Of a stretch of 64,000 bases of DNA, positions 53,100-62,105 are shown piece by piece; within the stretch, counting starts at the first letter, position 1; every line of letters starts with the position of its first letter. The position numbers were made by a program, and so were the translations under genes. The DNA is taken from the NCBI RefSeq assembly GCF_019195455.1, contig NZ_JAIMBW010000001.1:1302001-1366000 (forward strand), written 5' to 3'. This stretch comes from Gymnodinialimonas phycosphaerae (GTDB lineage: Bacteria; Pseudomonadota; Alphaproteobacteria; Rhodobacterales; Rhodobacteraceae). The notes under the pieces were generated by a model. The model saw only the letters and a program-made list of their open reading frames with translations, was not told the DNA's origin and did not search any database.

Positions 53100-54869
53100 T
53101 CAGTGATTGTCCCGTGGCAGGTCCTTGGCAATGCGCTGGTAGGCCGTCGCCAGCTCAAGACAGCCCCCATCGGCCAGCTGACCCACGTGGCGGCGGTACA
53201 TCTCTTGCCACGGCGTCTGGTGGTGCAATTCCGGCGCGATCCAGGCGGCTTTGCGGGCCTCCCATTCCGCCTCGGGCACCAGCGCGTTCAGCGTGCCTTC
53301 ATTGAGGTCCAGCTTCACCCGGTCCCCGGTTTTCAGGTACGCCAGCCCGCCGCCCACAACGGCCTCGGGCGAGGCATTCAGGATCGACGGGCTTTCCGAG
53401 GTGCCCGATTGCCGCCCATCGCCCACCGTCGGCAAGTGCTTGATCCCGTCCCGGATCAGCGCGTCGGGCGGCTGCATGTTCACCACTTCCGCCGAGCCGG
53501 GGTAGCCCACGCAGCCCACACCACGGATGAACAGGATACTGTCCTCGCCCACCGCAAGATCTGGATCGTTGACGCGCTCGTGGTAATCCTCGGGCCCTTC
53601 GAAGACGACCGCCCTGCCCTCGTATTGGTTGTCCTTCAGGAACCTTCTGCGGAAGTCCTCGGAAATCACCGAGGTCTTCATCAGCGCGCTGTCGAACAGG
53701 TTGCCCGACAGCACCGCGAAACCGGCGTTCTCGCGCATCGGACGGGCGACCGGGCGGATCACGTCCTCGTCCCGGCTGCGCGCGCCCTCCAGCGCATCGC
53801 TCAGCGGCTTGCCCGAGGCGGTCATCACGCTGCCATCCAGCAGGCCTGCGGCAAACAGCTCTCCCATCACCGCGGGCACGCCGCCCGCCCGGAAGAAGCT
53901 CTCGCCCAGATATTCGCCCGCAGGCTGCATGTTGACCAACAGCGGCAGCGCGTGGCCCACCGTCTCCCAATCCGTCACATGCAGGGCCACGCCCGCATGG
54001 CGCGCGAGCGCCTGCAAATGCGGCGGCGCGTTGGTCGACCCGCCGATGGCCGTGTTCACCTTGATCGCGTTCTCGAAGGCCGCGCGCGTCAGGATGTCGG
54101 AGGGTTTCAAATCCTCCTCCACCATCTCCACCGCGCGACGACCGGTCAGATAGGCCATCTCCATCCGCTCACGGAACGGCGCGGGGATCGCGGCGGCGCC
54201 CGGCAAGGTCATGCCCAACGCCTCGGCCAGCGCGTTCATCGTCGAGGCCGTGCCCATCGTGTTGCAGTGCCCCAGCGACGGTGAGGACGCGCAGGCCATC
54301 TGCATGAACTCCTCATAGTCGATCTCTCCGGTCGCCAGCAGCCGCCGCCCCTCCCAGATCGCGGTGCCAGAACCTGCGCGCTTGCCCTTGTGCCAACCAT
54401 CGAGCATCGGCCCGCCGTTGAGCGCAATCGCCGGAAGATCCACCGTAGCGGCCCCCATCAGCATCGCGGGCGTGGTCTTGTCACAGCCCGTCGTCAGAAC
54501 GACGCCGTCGATCGGATAGCCGTGCAGCACCTCAACCAGTGACAGATATTGCAGGTTGCGGTCTAGGGCTGCCGTGGGGCGCTTGCCGGTCTCCTGGATC
54601 GGATGGACCGGGAACTCTAGCGGAATGCCCCCTCCGTCCCGTATGCCCGCCTTGATCCGGTCCATCAGGAAGACGTGGATTTTGTTGCAGGGCACCAGAT
54701 CGCTGCCGGTCTGCGCGATGCCGATGATGGGCTTGTCGGCCTGAAGTTCCCCCCGCGTGAAGGCCTGGTTCTGATACCGTTCCAGGTACAGCGCCGTCAT
54801 GCCCGGATTGTTGGGGTTGTCGAACCATTCCTGGGAACGGTAACGGCGGTTCGCCTTGGTGTCGGACAT
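53100..54869 (-). CDS. xylD: IlvD/Edd-family sugar-acid dehydratase, probable D-xylonate dehydratase
   Basis: 589 residues. Fe-S dehydratase family: cluster-binding Cys in DLVPCNKIH, TTGCDKTTPAMLMG and SLGHCNTMGTAS. Length, the N-terminal RYRSQEWFDNPNNPGMTALYLER and the C-terminal PWQEMYRRHVGQLADGG match xylonate dehydratases of the Caulobacter XylD type better than branched-chain IlvD. The reaction would be D-xylonate to 2-keto-3-deoxy-xylonate. No other xylose genes are adjacent, so the substrate stays inferred. Confidence 0.88.
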   Translation of the reverse strand: MSDTKANRRYRSQEWFDNPNNPGMTALYLERYQNQAFTRGELQADKPIIGIAQTGSDLVPCNKIHVFLMDRIKAGIRDGGGIPLEFPVHPIQETGKRPTAALDRNLQYLSLVEVLHGYPIDGVVLTTGCDKTTPAMLMGAATVDLPAIALNGGPMLDGWHKGKRAGSGTAIWEGRRLLATGEIDYEEFMQMACASSPSLGHCNTMGTASTMNALAEALGMTLPGAAAIPAPFRERMEMAYLTGRRAVEMVEEDLKPSDILTRAAFENAIKVNTAIGGSTNAPPHLQALARHAGVALHVTDWETVGHALPLLVNMQPAGEYLGESFFRAGGVPAVMGELFAAGLLDGSVMTASGKPLSDALEGARSRDEDVIRPVARPMRENAGFAVLSGNLFDSALMKTSVISEDFRRRFLKDNQYEGRAVVFEGPEDYHERVNDPDLAVGEDSILFIRGVGCVGYPGSAEVVNMQPPDALIRDGIKHLPTVGDGRQSGTSESPSILNASPEAVVGGGLAYLKTGDRVKLDLNEGTLNALVPEAEWEARKAAWIAPELHHQTPWQEMYRRHVGQLADGGCLELATAYQRIAKDLPRDNH

Positions 54870-55157
54870 GCGTTGGGTTCTACTATTTGAAACTGAAGAC
54901 CAAATGTTGAAACAAGACTACCGCGCCTTGTGATCCACGCTCAACCCCATACGCGCAGCCCCAGAAGCGGGGCTCCCTTTCATCTTGCCAAAAAAACTCA
55001 AGCCGCGCCTGCCACCCCGCCCAAACGCTGCAAACCGGGCGCAACCGCCCGCGCCGCGCGGACGCAGGCCGCGCGGCGCCACGCCCAAAGTGAGAAGGGG
55101 CGCCGTCAGGCGCTCCTTGAACACGGGAGCGCACCGAGTCCCAGCCGGGGGCGCCCC
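54870..55157 (-). other. Intergenic region with repeat copy 2 and hairpins
   Basis: 288 bp without a gene. Contains repeat copy 2 (TTTCATCTTGCCAAAAAAAC at 54979-54998), a GCCCC/GGGGC hairpin near 54958-54976, and the fds terminator hairpin (55096-55158). A GC-rich, palindromic stretch around 55040-55080 (GCGCCGCGCGG) is of unclear role. The xylonate dehydratase promoter must lie here. Confidence 0.6.
54973..55003 (-). repeat. Dispersed intergenic repeat, copy 2
   Basis: Minus-strand reading TTTGGCAAGATGAAAGGGAG, almost identical to copy 1 at 26332-26362, with the same GAGTT flank. Confidence 0.5.
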
Positions 55158-55158
55158 T
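55096..55158 (-). terminator. Long two-part hairpin at the end of the fds operon
   Basis: Outer stem AGGGGCGCC / GGCGCCCCT and inner stem GCGCTCC / GGAGCGC, followed on minus by TCTC. It reaches into the fdsD stop codon. Probable terminator or 3'-end stabiliser. Confidence 0.5.
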
Positions 55159-55361
55159 CAGATATAGGCGAGGGCATCGCGCACCAAAGGCGCAAGATCC
55201 GTGTCATCCTCTGAAGCGTGGGCCTTCAGTTCAGCCCGCATCTCGGGACCCCAGAAATCGTTCAAATGCGCCGCCACACGCTCGGCCTGATCGGCGCCGG
55301 GTTGGGTGGCGAAGAAGCTGGCGATCTGGTTGGCCATGCGGATCAGTTTGTCATGCGGCAT
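55158..55361 (-). CDS. fdsD: NAD-dependent formate dehydrogenase delta subunit
   Basis: 67 residues (MPHDKLIRMANQIASFFATQP..., FWGPEMRAEL). Matches the small delta subunit of FdsABGD-type formate dehydrogenases, needed for a stable holoenzyme. Overlaps the end of fdhD by 11 bp, last gene of the operon. Confidence 0.92.
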   Translation of the reverse strand: MPHDKLIRMANQIASFFATQPGADQAERVAAHLNDFWGPEMRAELKAHASEDDTDLAPLVRDALAYI

Positions 55362-56172
55362 CTATCTGGCTCCGGTCGATCCGTTGCGGATGGGTGAAGG
55401 TTTCCAGCCGCCCGCCGTCCCCAAGGGTCCTGGCAAACGCGGCAATGGTCAGGTTGGCCGCTTCGGCCACCCGCACCGCGTGGGCGGTCGGGGCCGAGAC
55501 GGCGACAAGGATCGGGCAGCCAAGAAGCACAGTCTTCTGAACCATCTCCAGCGACACCCGGGATGTCAGCACAACCGCGCCCCCCTGCGGATCAACCCCG
55601 TCACACAGAAGCGCGCCGATCAGCTTATCGAGGGCGTTGTGACGCCCGACATCCTCGCGGGCGGCGATGATCCCTTTGCCCGGCTGCAAGAAGCCAGCCG
55701 CGTGAACCGCATGGGTCAGATCATGCAGCGGTTGGTGCTGTCGCAGCGCGTCGGGCGCATGCGCGGCCTCGGCATATCCAAGGACGCCGCCGTCCGGCAG
55801 AACAGGCAAATCGCGCAGGGCTTGTTCAAGCGAGTCGATCCCGCAAAGCCCGCATCCCACCGGCCCCATCATCGCGCGGCGCCGGGCGCCAAGGGCCTCG
55901 GCGATGGCGTCAGGCACCCACAATCGCGCCTCGATCCCGGCTTCCATCTCGACGATGTCCAGCTGTTCGATCTCGTCCGGCCGCGCGAAGCCTTCCGTGA
56001 AGGCGAAGCCCACGGCGAAGTCTTCCAGGTCCGCGGGCGTGCACATCATCACGGCCTGGGTCGATCCGTTGACCGTCACGGCCACCGGCACTTCATCGGG
56101 CAGAGAGCGTGCGACGTCGCGCGCGCCCTCCGGTCCCAAGGCCAGTGCCGATATGGAGCGGCTGGCCTTCAC
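55351..56172 (-). CDS. fdhD: Formate dehydrogenase accessory sulfurtransferase FdhD (FdsC)
   Basis: 273 residues. Delivers sulfur to the molybdenum cofactor of formate dehydrogenase. The CxxC motif is in VGCGLCGIDSLEQAL; AREDVGRHNALDKLIG and TSRVSLEMVQKT are family blocks. The GTG at 56172 overlaps the fdsA stop by 4 bp (GTGA); earlier in-frame ATGs would run deep into fdsA. Confidence 0.94.
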   Translation of the reverse strand: MKASRSISALALGPEGARDVARSLPDEVPVAVTVNGSTQAVMMCTPADLEDFAVGFAFTEGFARPDEIEQLDIVEMEAGIEARLWVPDAIAEALGARRRAMMGPVGCGLCGIDSLEQALRDLPVLPDGGVLGYAEAAHAPDALRQHQPLHDLTHAVHAAGFLQPGKGIIAAREDVGRHNALDKLIGALLCDGVDPQGGAVVLTSRVSLEMVQKTVLLGCPILVAVSAPTAHAVRVAEAANLTIAAFARTLGDGGRLETFTHPQRIDRSQIDAA

Positions 56173-59060
56173 TCTGCCGCCGTCGCGATACGGCGCGACT
56201 TCTGGGCCAGGGCGTTGTAGTCGCGCTGCCATTCGGACGGGCCGTTGGACAGGCCGACTTGCACCGCCGTCACCTTGTATTCCGGACAGTTCGTGGCCCA
56301 ATCGGAATGATCGGTGGTGATGACATTGGCCTGTGTGTCGGGGTGGTGGAAGGTGGTGTAGACAACGCCCGGCACCACCTTATCCGTCAGCGTCGCCCGC
56401 AGAGAGGTTTCCCCGGCGCGGGACGCCAGCTTGACCCAATCCCCCTCTTTCACGCCCCGCACTTCGGCGTCGTGGGGGTGGATTTCCAACACATCCTCCC
56501 CGTGCCACACGGTGTTTTCCGTGCGCCGTGTCTGCGCGCCAACGTTATACTGGGACAGGATACGCCCCGTGGTCAGCAGCAGCGGGAAGCGGGGCCCGGT
56601 GCGTTCATCGGTCGGGATATATTCCGTCACGATGAACCGCCCCTTGCCGCGCACGAACCCGTCGACGTGCATGATGGGCGAGCCATCAGGCGCTGCGTCA
56701 TTGCAGGGCCATTGCACCGATCCACGCTCTTCCAGCATGGCGTAGTTGACGTTGGCGAAACCGGGCGTCGTCTCGGCGATCTCATCCATGATCTGAGACG
56801 GGTGAGTATAGTGCCAATCGGCCCCCATGGCTTTGGCCAAAAGCTGCGTGACCTCCCAATCGGCATAGCCGTTCTTGGGTTTCATCACCTCGCGCACGCG
56901 GTTAATGCGACGCTCGGCGTTGGTGAAGGTGCCCTCCTTTTCCAGGAAGGTCGATCCGGGCAGGAAAACATGGGCGTAGTTCGCCGTCTCGTTCAGGAAC
57001 AGGTCGTGGACGATCACGCATTCCATCGCCGCCAGACCCGCGCTGACGTGCTTGGTATCGGGGTCCGATTGCAGGATATCCTCGCCCTGACAGTACAGCC
57101 CCTTGAAGCTGCCATGGACCGCCGCATCCAGCATGTTGGGGATGCGCAAGCCGGGCTCTGGGTCAATCTCCACGCCCCATTTGCTCTCGAACAGGGCGCG
57201 GACCTCGTCGCCCTTCACGTGGCGATAGCCGGGCAATTCGTGCGGGAAGCTGCCCATATCGCAAGCGCCCTGCACGTTGTTCTGGCCCCGCAGCGGGTTC
57301 ACGCCCACGCCTTCGCGGCCCAGGTTGCCCGTCAGCATCGCAAGGTTGGCGATGCCCATCACGGTGGTGGACCCCTGGGAGTGCTCGGTCACCCCAAGCC
57401 CATAATAGATCGCGCCATTGCCGCCGGTGGCATAAAGGCGGGCCGCTTTGCGCAGCTCTTCCGCCGGGACGCCGGTCAGCATTTCGGTCATCTCGGGCGA
57501 GTGACGGACATCGCGGACGAACTCGGCGTATTCCTGGAACTCGTTCCAGTCGCAGCGCTCGCGGATGAAGGCCTCGTCATACAGCCCCTCGTCCACGATC
57601 ACATGGGCCATCGCCGTGACCACGGCCACGTTTGTGCCCGGGCGCAGCGGCAGGTGATGGGCCGCCTCGATATGGGCAGAGCGCACAACATCCGTCTTGC
57701 GCGGGTCGATGACGATCAGCTTGGCACCTTGGCGAACCCGCTTCTTCAAACGCGAGCCGAAGACCGGGTGCGCGTCCGTGGGGTTCGCGCCGATGATGAC
57801 GGCGACGTCCACATGTTCCACGCTGTCAAAGTTCTGCGTGCCCGCCGACGTGCCAAACGTCTGGCCCAAGCCGTAACCTGTGGGCGAGTGACAGACCCGC
57901 GCGCAGGTGTCGGTGTTGTTGTTCATGAACACGCCGCGCGCCAGCTTCTGCACAAGGTAGGTTTCCTCGTTCGTGCAGCGCGAGGAGGTGATTACTCCAA
58001 TCGACTTGCGCCCATACTTCTCTTGCAAGCCCCGCATGCGATCCGCGGCGAAGCCGATCGCCTCCTCCCAGCTGACCTCTTTCCACGGCTCATCGATGCT
58101 GTCGCGGATCATCGGGCTCAGAATGCGGTCGGAGTGGTTGGCGTAGCCGTAGGCAAAGCGTCCCTTGACACAGGAATGGCCGCGGTTGGCCTCTCCGTTC
58201 TTATATGGTGTCATGCGCACCAACTCGTCGCCGTTCAACTCGGCCTTGAACGAGCAGCCGACACCGCAATAGGCGCAGGTGGTAATGACGGACCGCTCTG
58301 GCGTGCCCAGTTCAATGACGCTTTTCTCCTGCAACGTCGCCGTCGGGCAGGCCTGCACACAGGCCCCGCAGGACACGCAGTCGGACGCCATGAAATCGTC
58401 CAGCGGCCCGCCAGCCGACACACGGCTGTCGAAACCGCGGCCCTGAATGGTCAGGGCGAAGGTGCCCTGCACTTCTTCGCAGGCCCGCACACAGCGCGAG
58501 CAGACGATGCATTTGGAGGGGTCATAGGTGAAGTACGGATTGCTGTCGTCCTTGGCGATCCACTCCGGGTTCGCTTCACCGCCCACGCGCGCCTCGAAAT
58601 GGTTGATAAGGCTACCGTTTTCCGGCGCCTCGTAGCGGACATCCCGCAGGCCCACGGCACCCGCCATATCCTGCAACTCGCAATCGCCATTGGCGGCACA
58701 AGTCAGGCAATCGAGCGGGTGGTCGCTGATATAAAGCTCCATTACGCCCTTGCGGATCTTCTTGACCTTGGACGATTGGGTGCGCACCGCCATCCCCTCG
58801 GCCACCGGCGTGGTGCAAGACGCGGGCGTGCCGCGCCGCCCCTCGATCTCGACCACACACAGGCGGCAGGACCCGAAAGCCTCCACGCTATCGGTGGCAC
58901 ACAGCTTGGGGATCGACAGGCCAATCTCGGCCGCCGCGCGCATGACAGAGGTGCCTTCCGGCACCGTCACCTCGAAACCGTCCACGGTCAGCGTCACCGG
59001 CTTGCCAACCTTGGCGGGCGTGCCGAAGTCGCGGTCGTTTGGGATGATGAAATCTTTCAT
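56169..59060 (-). CDS. fdsA: NAD-dependent formate dehydrogenase, catalytic alpha subunit
   Basis: 963 residues, oxidises formate to CO2 at a Mo(or W)-bis-MGD centre. In order: N-terminal 2Fe-2S ferredoxin (GSCRLCVVEIEGRRG), His-ligated 4Fe-4S (HPLDCLTCAANGDCELQ), two 4Fe-4S (CIVCSRCVRACEE; CVSCGACVQACPT), 4Fe-4S CAYCGVGCSF, and the active-site Cys followed by His in CARVCHSPTGYG. The ferredoxin-like N-terminus distinguishes it from simple FDHs. Starts inside the fdsB stop. Confidence 0.96.
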   Translation of the reverse strand: MKDFIIPNDRDFGTPAKVGKPVTLTVDGFEVTVPEGTSVMRAAAEIGLSIPKLCATDSVEAFGSCRLCVVEIEGRRGTPASCTTPVAEGMAVRTQSSKVKKIRKGVMELYISDHPLDCLTCAANGDCELQDMAGAVGLRDVRYEAPENGSLINHFEARVGGEANPEWIAKDDSNPYFTYDPSKCIVCSRCVRACEEVQGTFALTIQGRGFDSRVSAGGPLDDFMASDCVSCGACVQACPTATLQEKSVIELGTPERSVITTCAYCGVGCSFKAELNGDELVRMTPYKNGEANRGHSCVKGRFAYGYANHSDRILSPMIRDSIDEPWKEVSWEEAIGFAADRMRGLQEKYGRKSIGVITSSRCTNEETYLVQKLARGVFMNNNTDTCARVCHSPTGYGLGQTFGTSAGTQNFDSVEHVDVAVIIGANPTDAHPVFGSRLKKRVRQGAKLIVIDPRKTDVVRSAHIEAAHHLPLRPGTNVAVVTAMAHVIVDEGLYDEAFIRERCDWNEFQEYAEFVRDVRHSPEMTEMLTGVPAEELRKAARLYATGGNGAIYYGLGVTEHSQGSTTVMGIANLAMLTGNLGREGVGVNPLRGQNNVQGACDMGSFPHELPGYRHVKGDEVRALFESKWGVEIDPEPGLRIPNMLDAAVHGSFKGLYCQGEDILQSDPDTKHVSAGLAAMECVIVHDLFLNETANYAHVFLPGSTFLEKEGTFTNAERRINRVREVMKPKNGYADWEVTQLLAKAMGADWHYTHPSQIMDEIAETTPGFANVNYAMLEERGSVQWPCNDAAPDGSPIMHVDGFVRGKGRFIVTEYIPTDERTGPRFPLLLTTGRILSQYNVGAQTRRTENTVWHGEDVLEIHPHDAEVRGVKEGDWVKLASRAGETSLRATLTDKVVPGVVYTTFHHPDTQANVITTDHSDWATNCPEYKVTAVQVGLSNGPSEWQRDYNALAQKSRRIATAAE

Positions 59061-60553
59061 TCTGCGGCCTCCCGGGCAACGGCGAATTCTTCTGGGAATT
59101 GTTCAAGCGCGCTCATCACCGGGTAGGGCGTGAAGCCCCCCAGCGCGCAAAGCGAGCCGTCTTTCATCGTGTCGCACAGGTCGACCAGCAGCGGGATCGC
59201 CGTGGCGTCGCCCTCGCGGATACGGTCGAGCGTCTCAACCCCGCGCACCGCGCCGATGCGGCAGGGGGTGCATTTCCCGCAACTCTCGATCGCGCAGAAC
59301 TCCATCGCAAAGCGCGCCATGCCAAGCATGTCGGCGGTGTCGTCGAACACCACAACGCCCGCGTGGCCGATCAGGCCGCCTGCCCCGTCGAAGGGCTCAT
59401 AAGCGAAGGGCGTATCGAATTTCTCCGGCGCGAAGTAGGCACCCAGCGGCCCGCCGACCTGAACGGCCTTCACCGGACGGCCAGAGGCGCTGCCACCGGC
59501 GATGTCATTAACCAAATCGCCCAGAGGCATCCCGAAGGCCGTCTCAAACAATCCGCCGTGCTTCACGTTGCCCGCGATCTGGATCGGCATGGTGCCCTTC
59601 GAGCGGCCAAGCCCGAAGCTGGCGTAATGCTCGGCCCCTTTTTCGAAGATCACCGGAACGGTCGCCAGCGAGATCACGTTGTTGACCACCGTGGGCCGCC
59701 CTAGGAAACCCTCCAGCGCCGGCAGCGGCGGCTTGGCGCGGACGACGCCGCGCTTGCCTTCGAGGCTGTTGAGTAGCGATGTTTCCTCGCCACAGACATA
59801 AGCCCCCGCGCCGACGCGGACTTCGATGTCGAATTCATGTGATGAATGAAGAACGTCGCCCAAGACATTGTTCTGACGCGCGATTTCAATCGCCGACTGC
59901 ATCACTTCGATCGCATCCGGGTACTCGGAGCGCAGGTAGATGTAGCCCTTCGTGGCCCCCACGCCGAGGCCCGCAATCACCATGCCTTCGATCAGACAAA
60001 ACGGGTCGCCCTCCATGATCATCCGATCAGCGAAGGTGCCGCTGTCGCCCTCGTCGGCATTGCAGATGATGTACTTCTGATCTGCCACCGCCAGACGCAC
60101 CGTGTCCCATTTGATGCCCGTGGGGAAGCCCGCGCCGCCGCGGCCGCGCAACCCGCTAGACTTCATCACATCGATGATCTCTTCGCCCTTCATCGCGAGG
60201 GCGCGGCGCAGACCCACAAGGCCACCGTGGGCCTCGTACTGCGCCAAAGACAGCGGATCGATCGCGCCACAGCGCTGAAAGGTTAACCGGTTTTGCTTGG
60301 CGAAGAAGGGGATCTGTTCAACGGGACCAAGGCTTTCGGCAGTGCCCTCCAGGATGCCTGCCACATCCGCCACCGTCGCGGCACCGTAACCCACACGCGC
60401 GCCGTCCTGCTCTACCTCGACCAGCGGCTCCAGCCAGATCATCCCCCGAGAGCCGTTGCGCACGACCTCCGCGCCCGCCGCCTCGAAGGCGGCTGCAACT
60501 TCATCCGCGCCCAAGGCCTTGGCCGCCGCATCACGGGGAACCCAGACCTTCAT
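59057..60553 (-). CDS. fdsB: NAD-dependent formate dehydrogenase beta subunit (NuoF-like)
   Basis: 498 residues, NADH:FMN subunit homologous to NuoF with an N-terminal thioredoxin-like part. GRGGAGFPTGIKWD binds NADH; the 4Fe-4S site is ESCGKCTPCRIG with a fourth Cys near CDTMKDGSLCALG. The start at 60553 overlaps the fdsG stop by 4 bp. Confidence 0.95.
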   Translation of the reverse strand: MKVWVPRDAAAKALGADEVAAAFEAAGAEVVRNGSRGMIWLEPLVEVEQDGARVGYGAATVADVAGILEGTAESLGPVEQIPFFAKQNRLTFQRCGAIDPLSLAQYEAHGGLVGLRRALAMKGEEIIDVMKSSGLRGRGGAGFPTGIKWDTVRLAVADQKYIICNADEGDSGTFADRMIMEGDPFCLIEGMVIAGLGVGATKGYIYLRSEYPDAIEVMQSAIEIARQNNVLGDVLHSSHEFDIEVRVGAGAYVCGEETSLLNSLEGKRGVVRAKPPLPALEGFLGRPTVVNNVISLATVPVIFEKGAEHYASFGLGRSKGTMPIQIAGNVKHGGLFETAFGMPLGDLVNDIAGGSASGRPVKAVQVGGPLGAYFAPEKFDTPFAYEPFDGAGGLIGHAGVVVFDDTADMLGMARFAMEFCAIESCGKCTPCRIGAVRGVETLDRIREGDATAIPLLVDLCDTMKDGSLCALGGFTPYPVMSALEQFPEEFAVAREAAE

Positions 60554-61017
60554 GGCGCCACCTCCGCCAACAACGCCTCTGCCGTCACGCGGCCCTTGAC
60601 GCGACCGTCGATCATCGCGGCAGGCGCGCAGGCGCAAAGCCCGAGGCAATAGATCGGCTCGACCGTGATTGCGCCATCTGGCGTGGTCTCATGCCACCCA
60701 AGCCCCAAAGCCGTCAGCACTTTCTCGGACATCGCGTTGGCGCCCATGGCCTGACAGGCCTCGGCCCGGCAGATTTTCAAGACGCGCGCGCCCGCGGGCT
60801 TGCTGCGGAAATCGTGGTAGAAGGAAATCACCCCGTGCAGCTCGGCCTCGGTAATATTGAGGGCATCGGCAATCGGTGCACGGGCCGCGTCGGGGACGCA
60901 CCCGAAGGCAGTTTGAATGTCATGGAGGATCGGCAGCAGCGGCCCTTCACGGTGCACGTTTTGCTGAATGATCGCGCTGACCTCGGCGGGGTCGAGCGGG
61001 GCGGCTGTGGGGGACAT
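60550..61017 (-). CDS. fdsG: NAD-dependent formate dehydrogenase gamma subunit (NuoE-like)
   Basis: 155 residues, thioredoxin-like 2Fe-2S subunit. Cluster Cys in ICRAEACQAMG and YCLGLCACAPAAMI. First gene of the operon after the LysR regulator; stop overlaps fdsB. Confidence 0.94.
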   Translation of the reverse strand: MSPTAAPLDPAEVSAIIQQNVHREGPLLPILHDIQTAFGCVPDAARAPIADALNITEAELHGVISFYHDFRSKPAGARVLKICRAEACQAMGANAMSEKVLTALGLGWHETTPDGAITVEPIYCLGLCACAPAAMIDGRVKGRVTAEALLAEVAP

Positions 61018-61054
61018 GGCGGGCTCCAGGCTGGTCGCCCCCTACGTGCACGGC

Positions 61055-61113
61055 CTTCATTCGGAAATCAATATCGTAATCCCGTTGGTCGATTGAATTT
61101 CCCTATAATGAAG
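61055..61113 (-). promoter_or_regulatory. Interrupted palindrome in the fdsG promoter region
   Basis: Arms CTTCATT (61055) and AATGAAG (61107), with inner GGAAAT (61063) and ATTTCC (61097). It lies 40-95 bp upstream of fdsG, where a LysR protein would bind a T-N11-A site. Probable operator of the adjacent regulator. Confidence 0.45.
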
Positions 61114-61166
61114 TCGTGCGATACCTGCGCCCTGCCCTTGAAAAACCTGACTCTTTTACTCAAACC

Positions 61167-62060
61167 TCAGGCATAGGCCTTCGACAGGGATTTCGTCTCG
61201 GCGATCAGGGCGCTCAGAACCGGGGTATGGGGCTCTCGGAACGGCGCCACCAGGCCGACAGCGTGGTCCATCCCCGCGCCCTCGATCGGGCGGATGACCA
61301 GTTGCGGCTTTCCAGCACACAGAAAGCGCGCCATGTCCGTGGGCAGGATCGTGATCCAATCGCCCGCATCGACGTGAGCTGCCAGAACGACGGTAGAGTT
61401 GCTTTCCACCTGCGCCTCAGGCGCCACCCCGGCGGCCATGAAATTTTCATTAATGATGCGCCGGTTCTGCATGTTGGGGGTCAGCAGGCACAGCCGCTCT
61501 CCTGCCAGATCGGCCCATTCCACCTTGTCTTGCATGGCGATATCACTTTCGCGGTGGCACACGACGGTCAGGTGTTCACGGTAAAGCGGCTCGGTGGTGA
61601 CGCGGCCGAGGGGCTCGTTATCCAGGTACGACAGGCCCGCGTCGGCCTCCAGGTTTTCAAGCATGGAGAGGATTTCGACCGATGTCTTGCTGAGGATCGT
61701 AAGGCGCACGTTCGGGTGGGCCGAAGTAAAACGCGCGCTGAGGGCTGCGGCCCACGTCAGCGCCGTCGGGATCACCGCAAGGCGCACGATACCGGAAAGA
61801 CCATGGCGCGCCGTGCGCATCTCTTGCCGGAAGGTGCGCGCATCGCTGACCAGTTGCCGCGCCCAAACCAGCGCCCGTTGCCCCTCGGGCGTGAGACCAC
61901 CGTAGCGCGAGCCCCGGAAGATCAATTGCACCCCCAGCATCTCTTCCAACTGCTTGATTCCAGTGGATAAGGTCGGTTGCGTCAGACCAAGGCTTTCGGC
62001 GGCCCGGCCAAAGTGGCCTTCCCGGGCGACGGCGATGAACATCTCTAGCTTATGGATCAT
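61167..62060 (-). CDS. LysR-family regulator of formate dehydrogenase
   Basis: 297 residues, N-terminal winged HTH (MIHKLEMFIAVAREGHFGRAAESLGLTQPTLS) and a type-2 periplasmic-binding-like effector domain. It lies upstream of fdsG on the same strand with a 149-bp gap containing the operator-like palindrome. Probably senses formate or a related small acid and activates the fds operon; effector unproven. Confidence 0.92.
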   Translation of the reverse strand: MIHKLEMFIAVAREGHFGRAAESLGLTQPTLSTGIKQLEEMLGVQLIFRGSRYGGLTPEGQRALVWARQLVSDARTFRQEMRTARHGLSGIVRLAVIPTALTWAAALSARFTSAHPNVRLTILSKTSVEILSMLENLEADAGLSYLDNEPLGRVTTEPLYREHLTVVCHRESDIAMQDKVEWADLAGERLCLLTPNMQNRRIINENFMAAGVAPEAQVESNSTVVLAAHVDAGDWITILPTDMARFLCAGKPQLVIRPIEGAGMDHAVGLVAPFREPHTPVLSALIAETKSLSKAYA

Positions 62061-62105
62061 GGGGCCAGTTTGGCAATCAATCCTAAATAGATCAATCGAG
62101 ATCTT

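Noticed and set aside
53100..54869. Assignment as IlvD (branched-chain dihydroxyacid dehydratase)
   Set aside because: N- and C-terminal blocks fit the sugar-acid dehydratase branch better, and no ilv genes are near.
56109..59126. Open frame of about 1005 codons antisense to fdsA
   Set aside because: It lies exactly opposite a fully recognisable formate dehydrogenase gene; the translated product is His/Arg/Gly-rich with no domain, as GC-rich antisense frames usually are.
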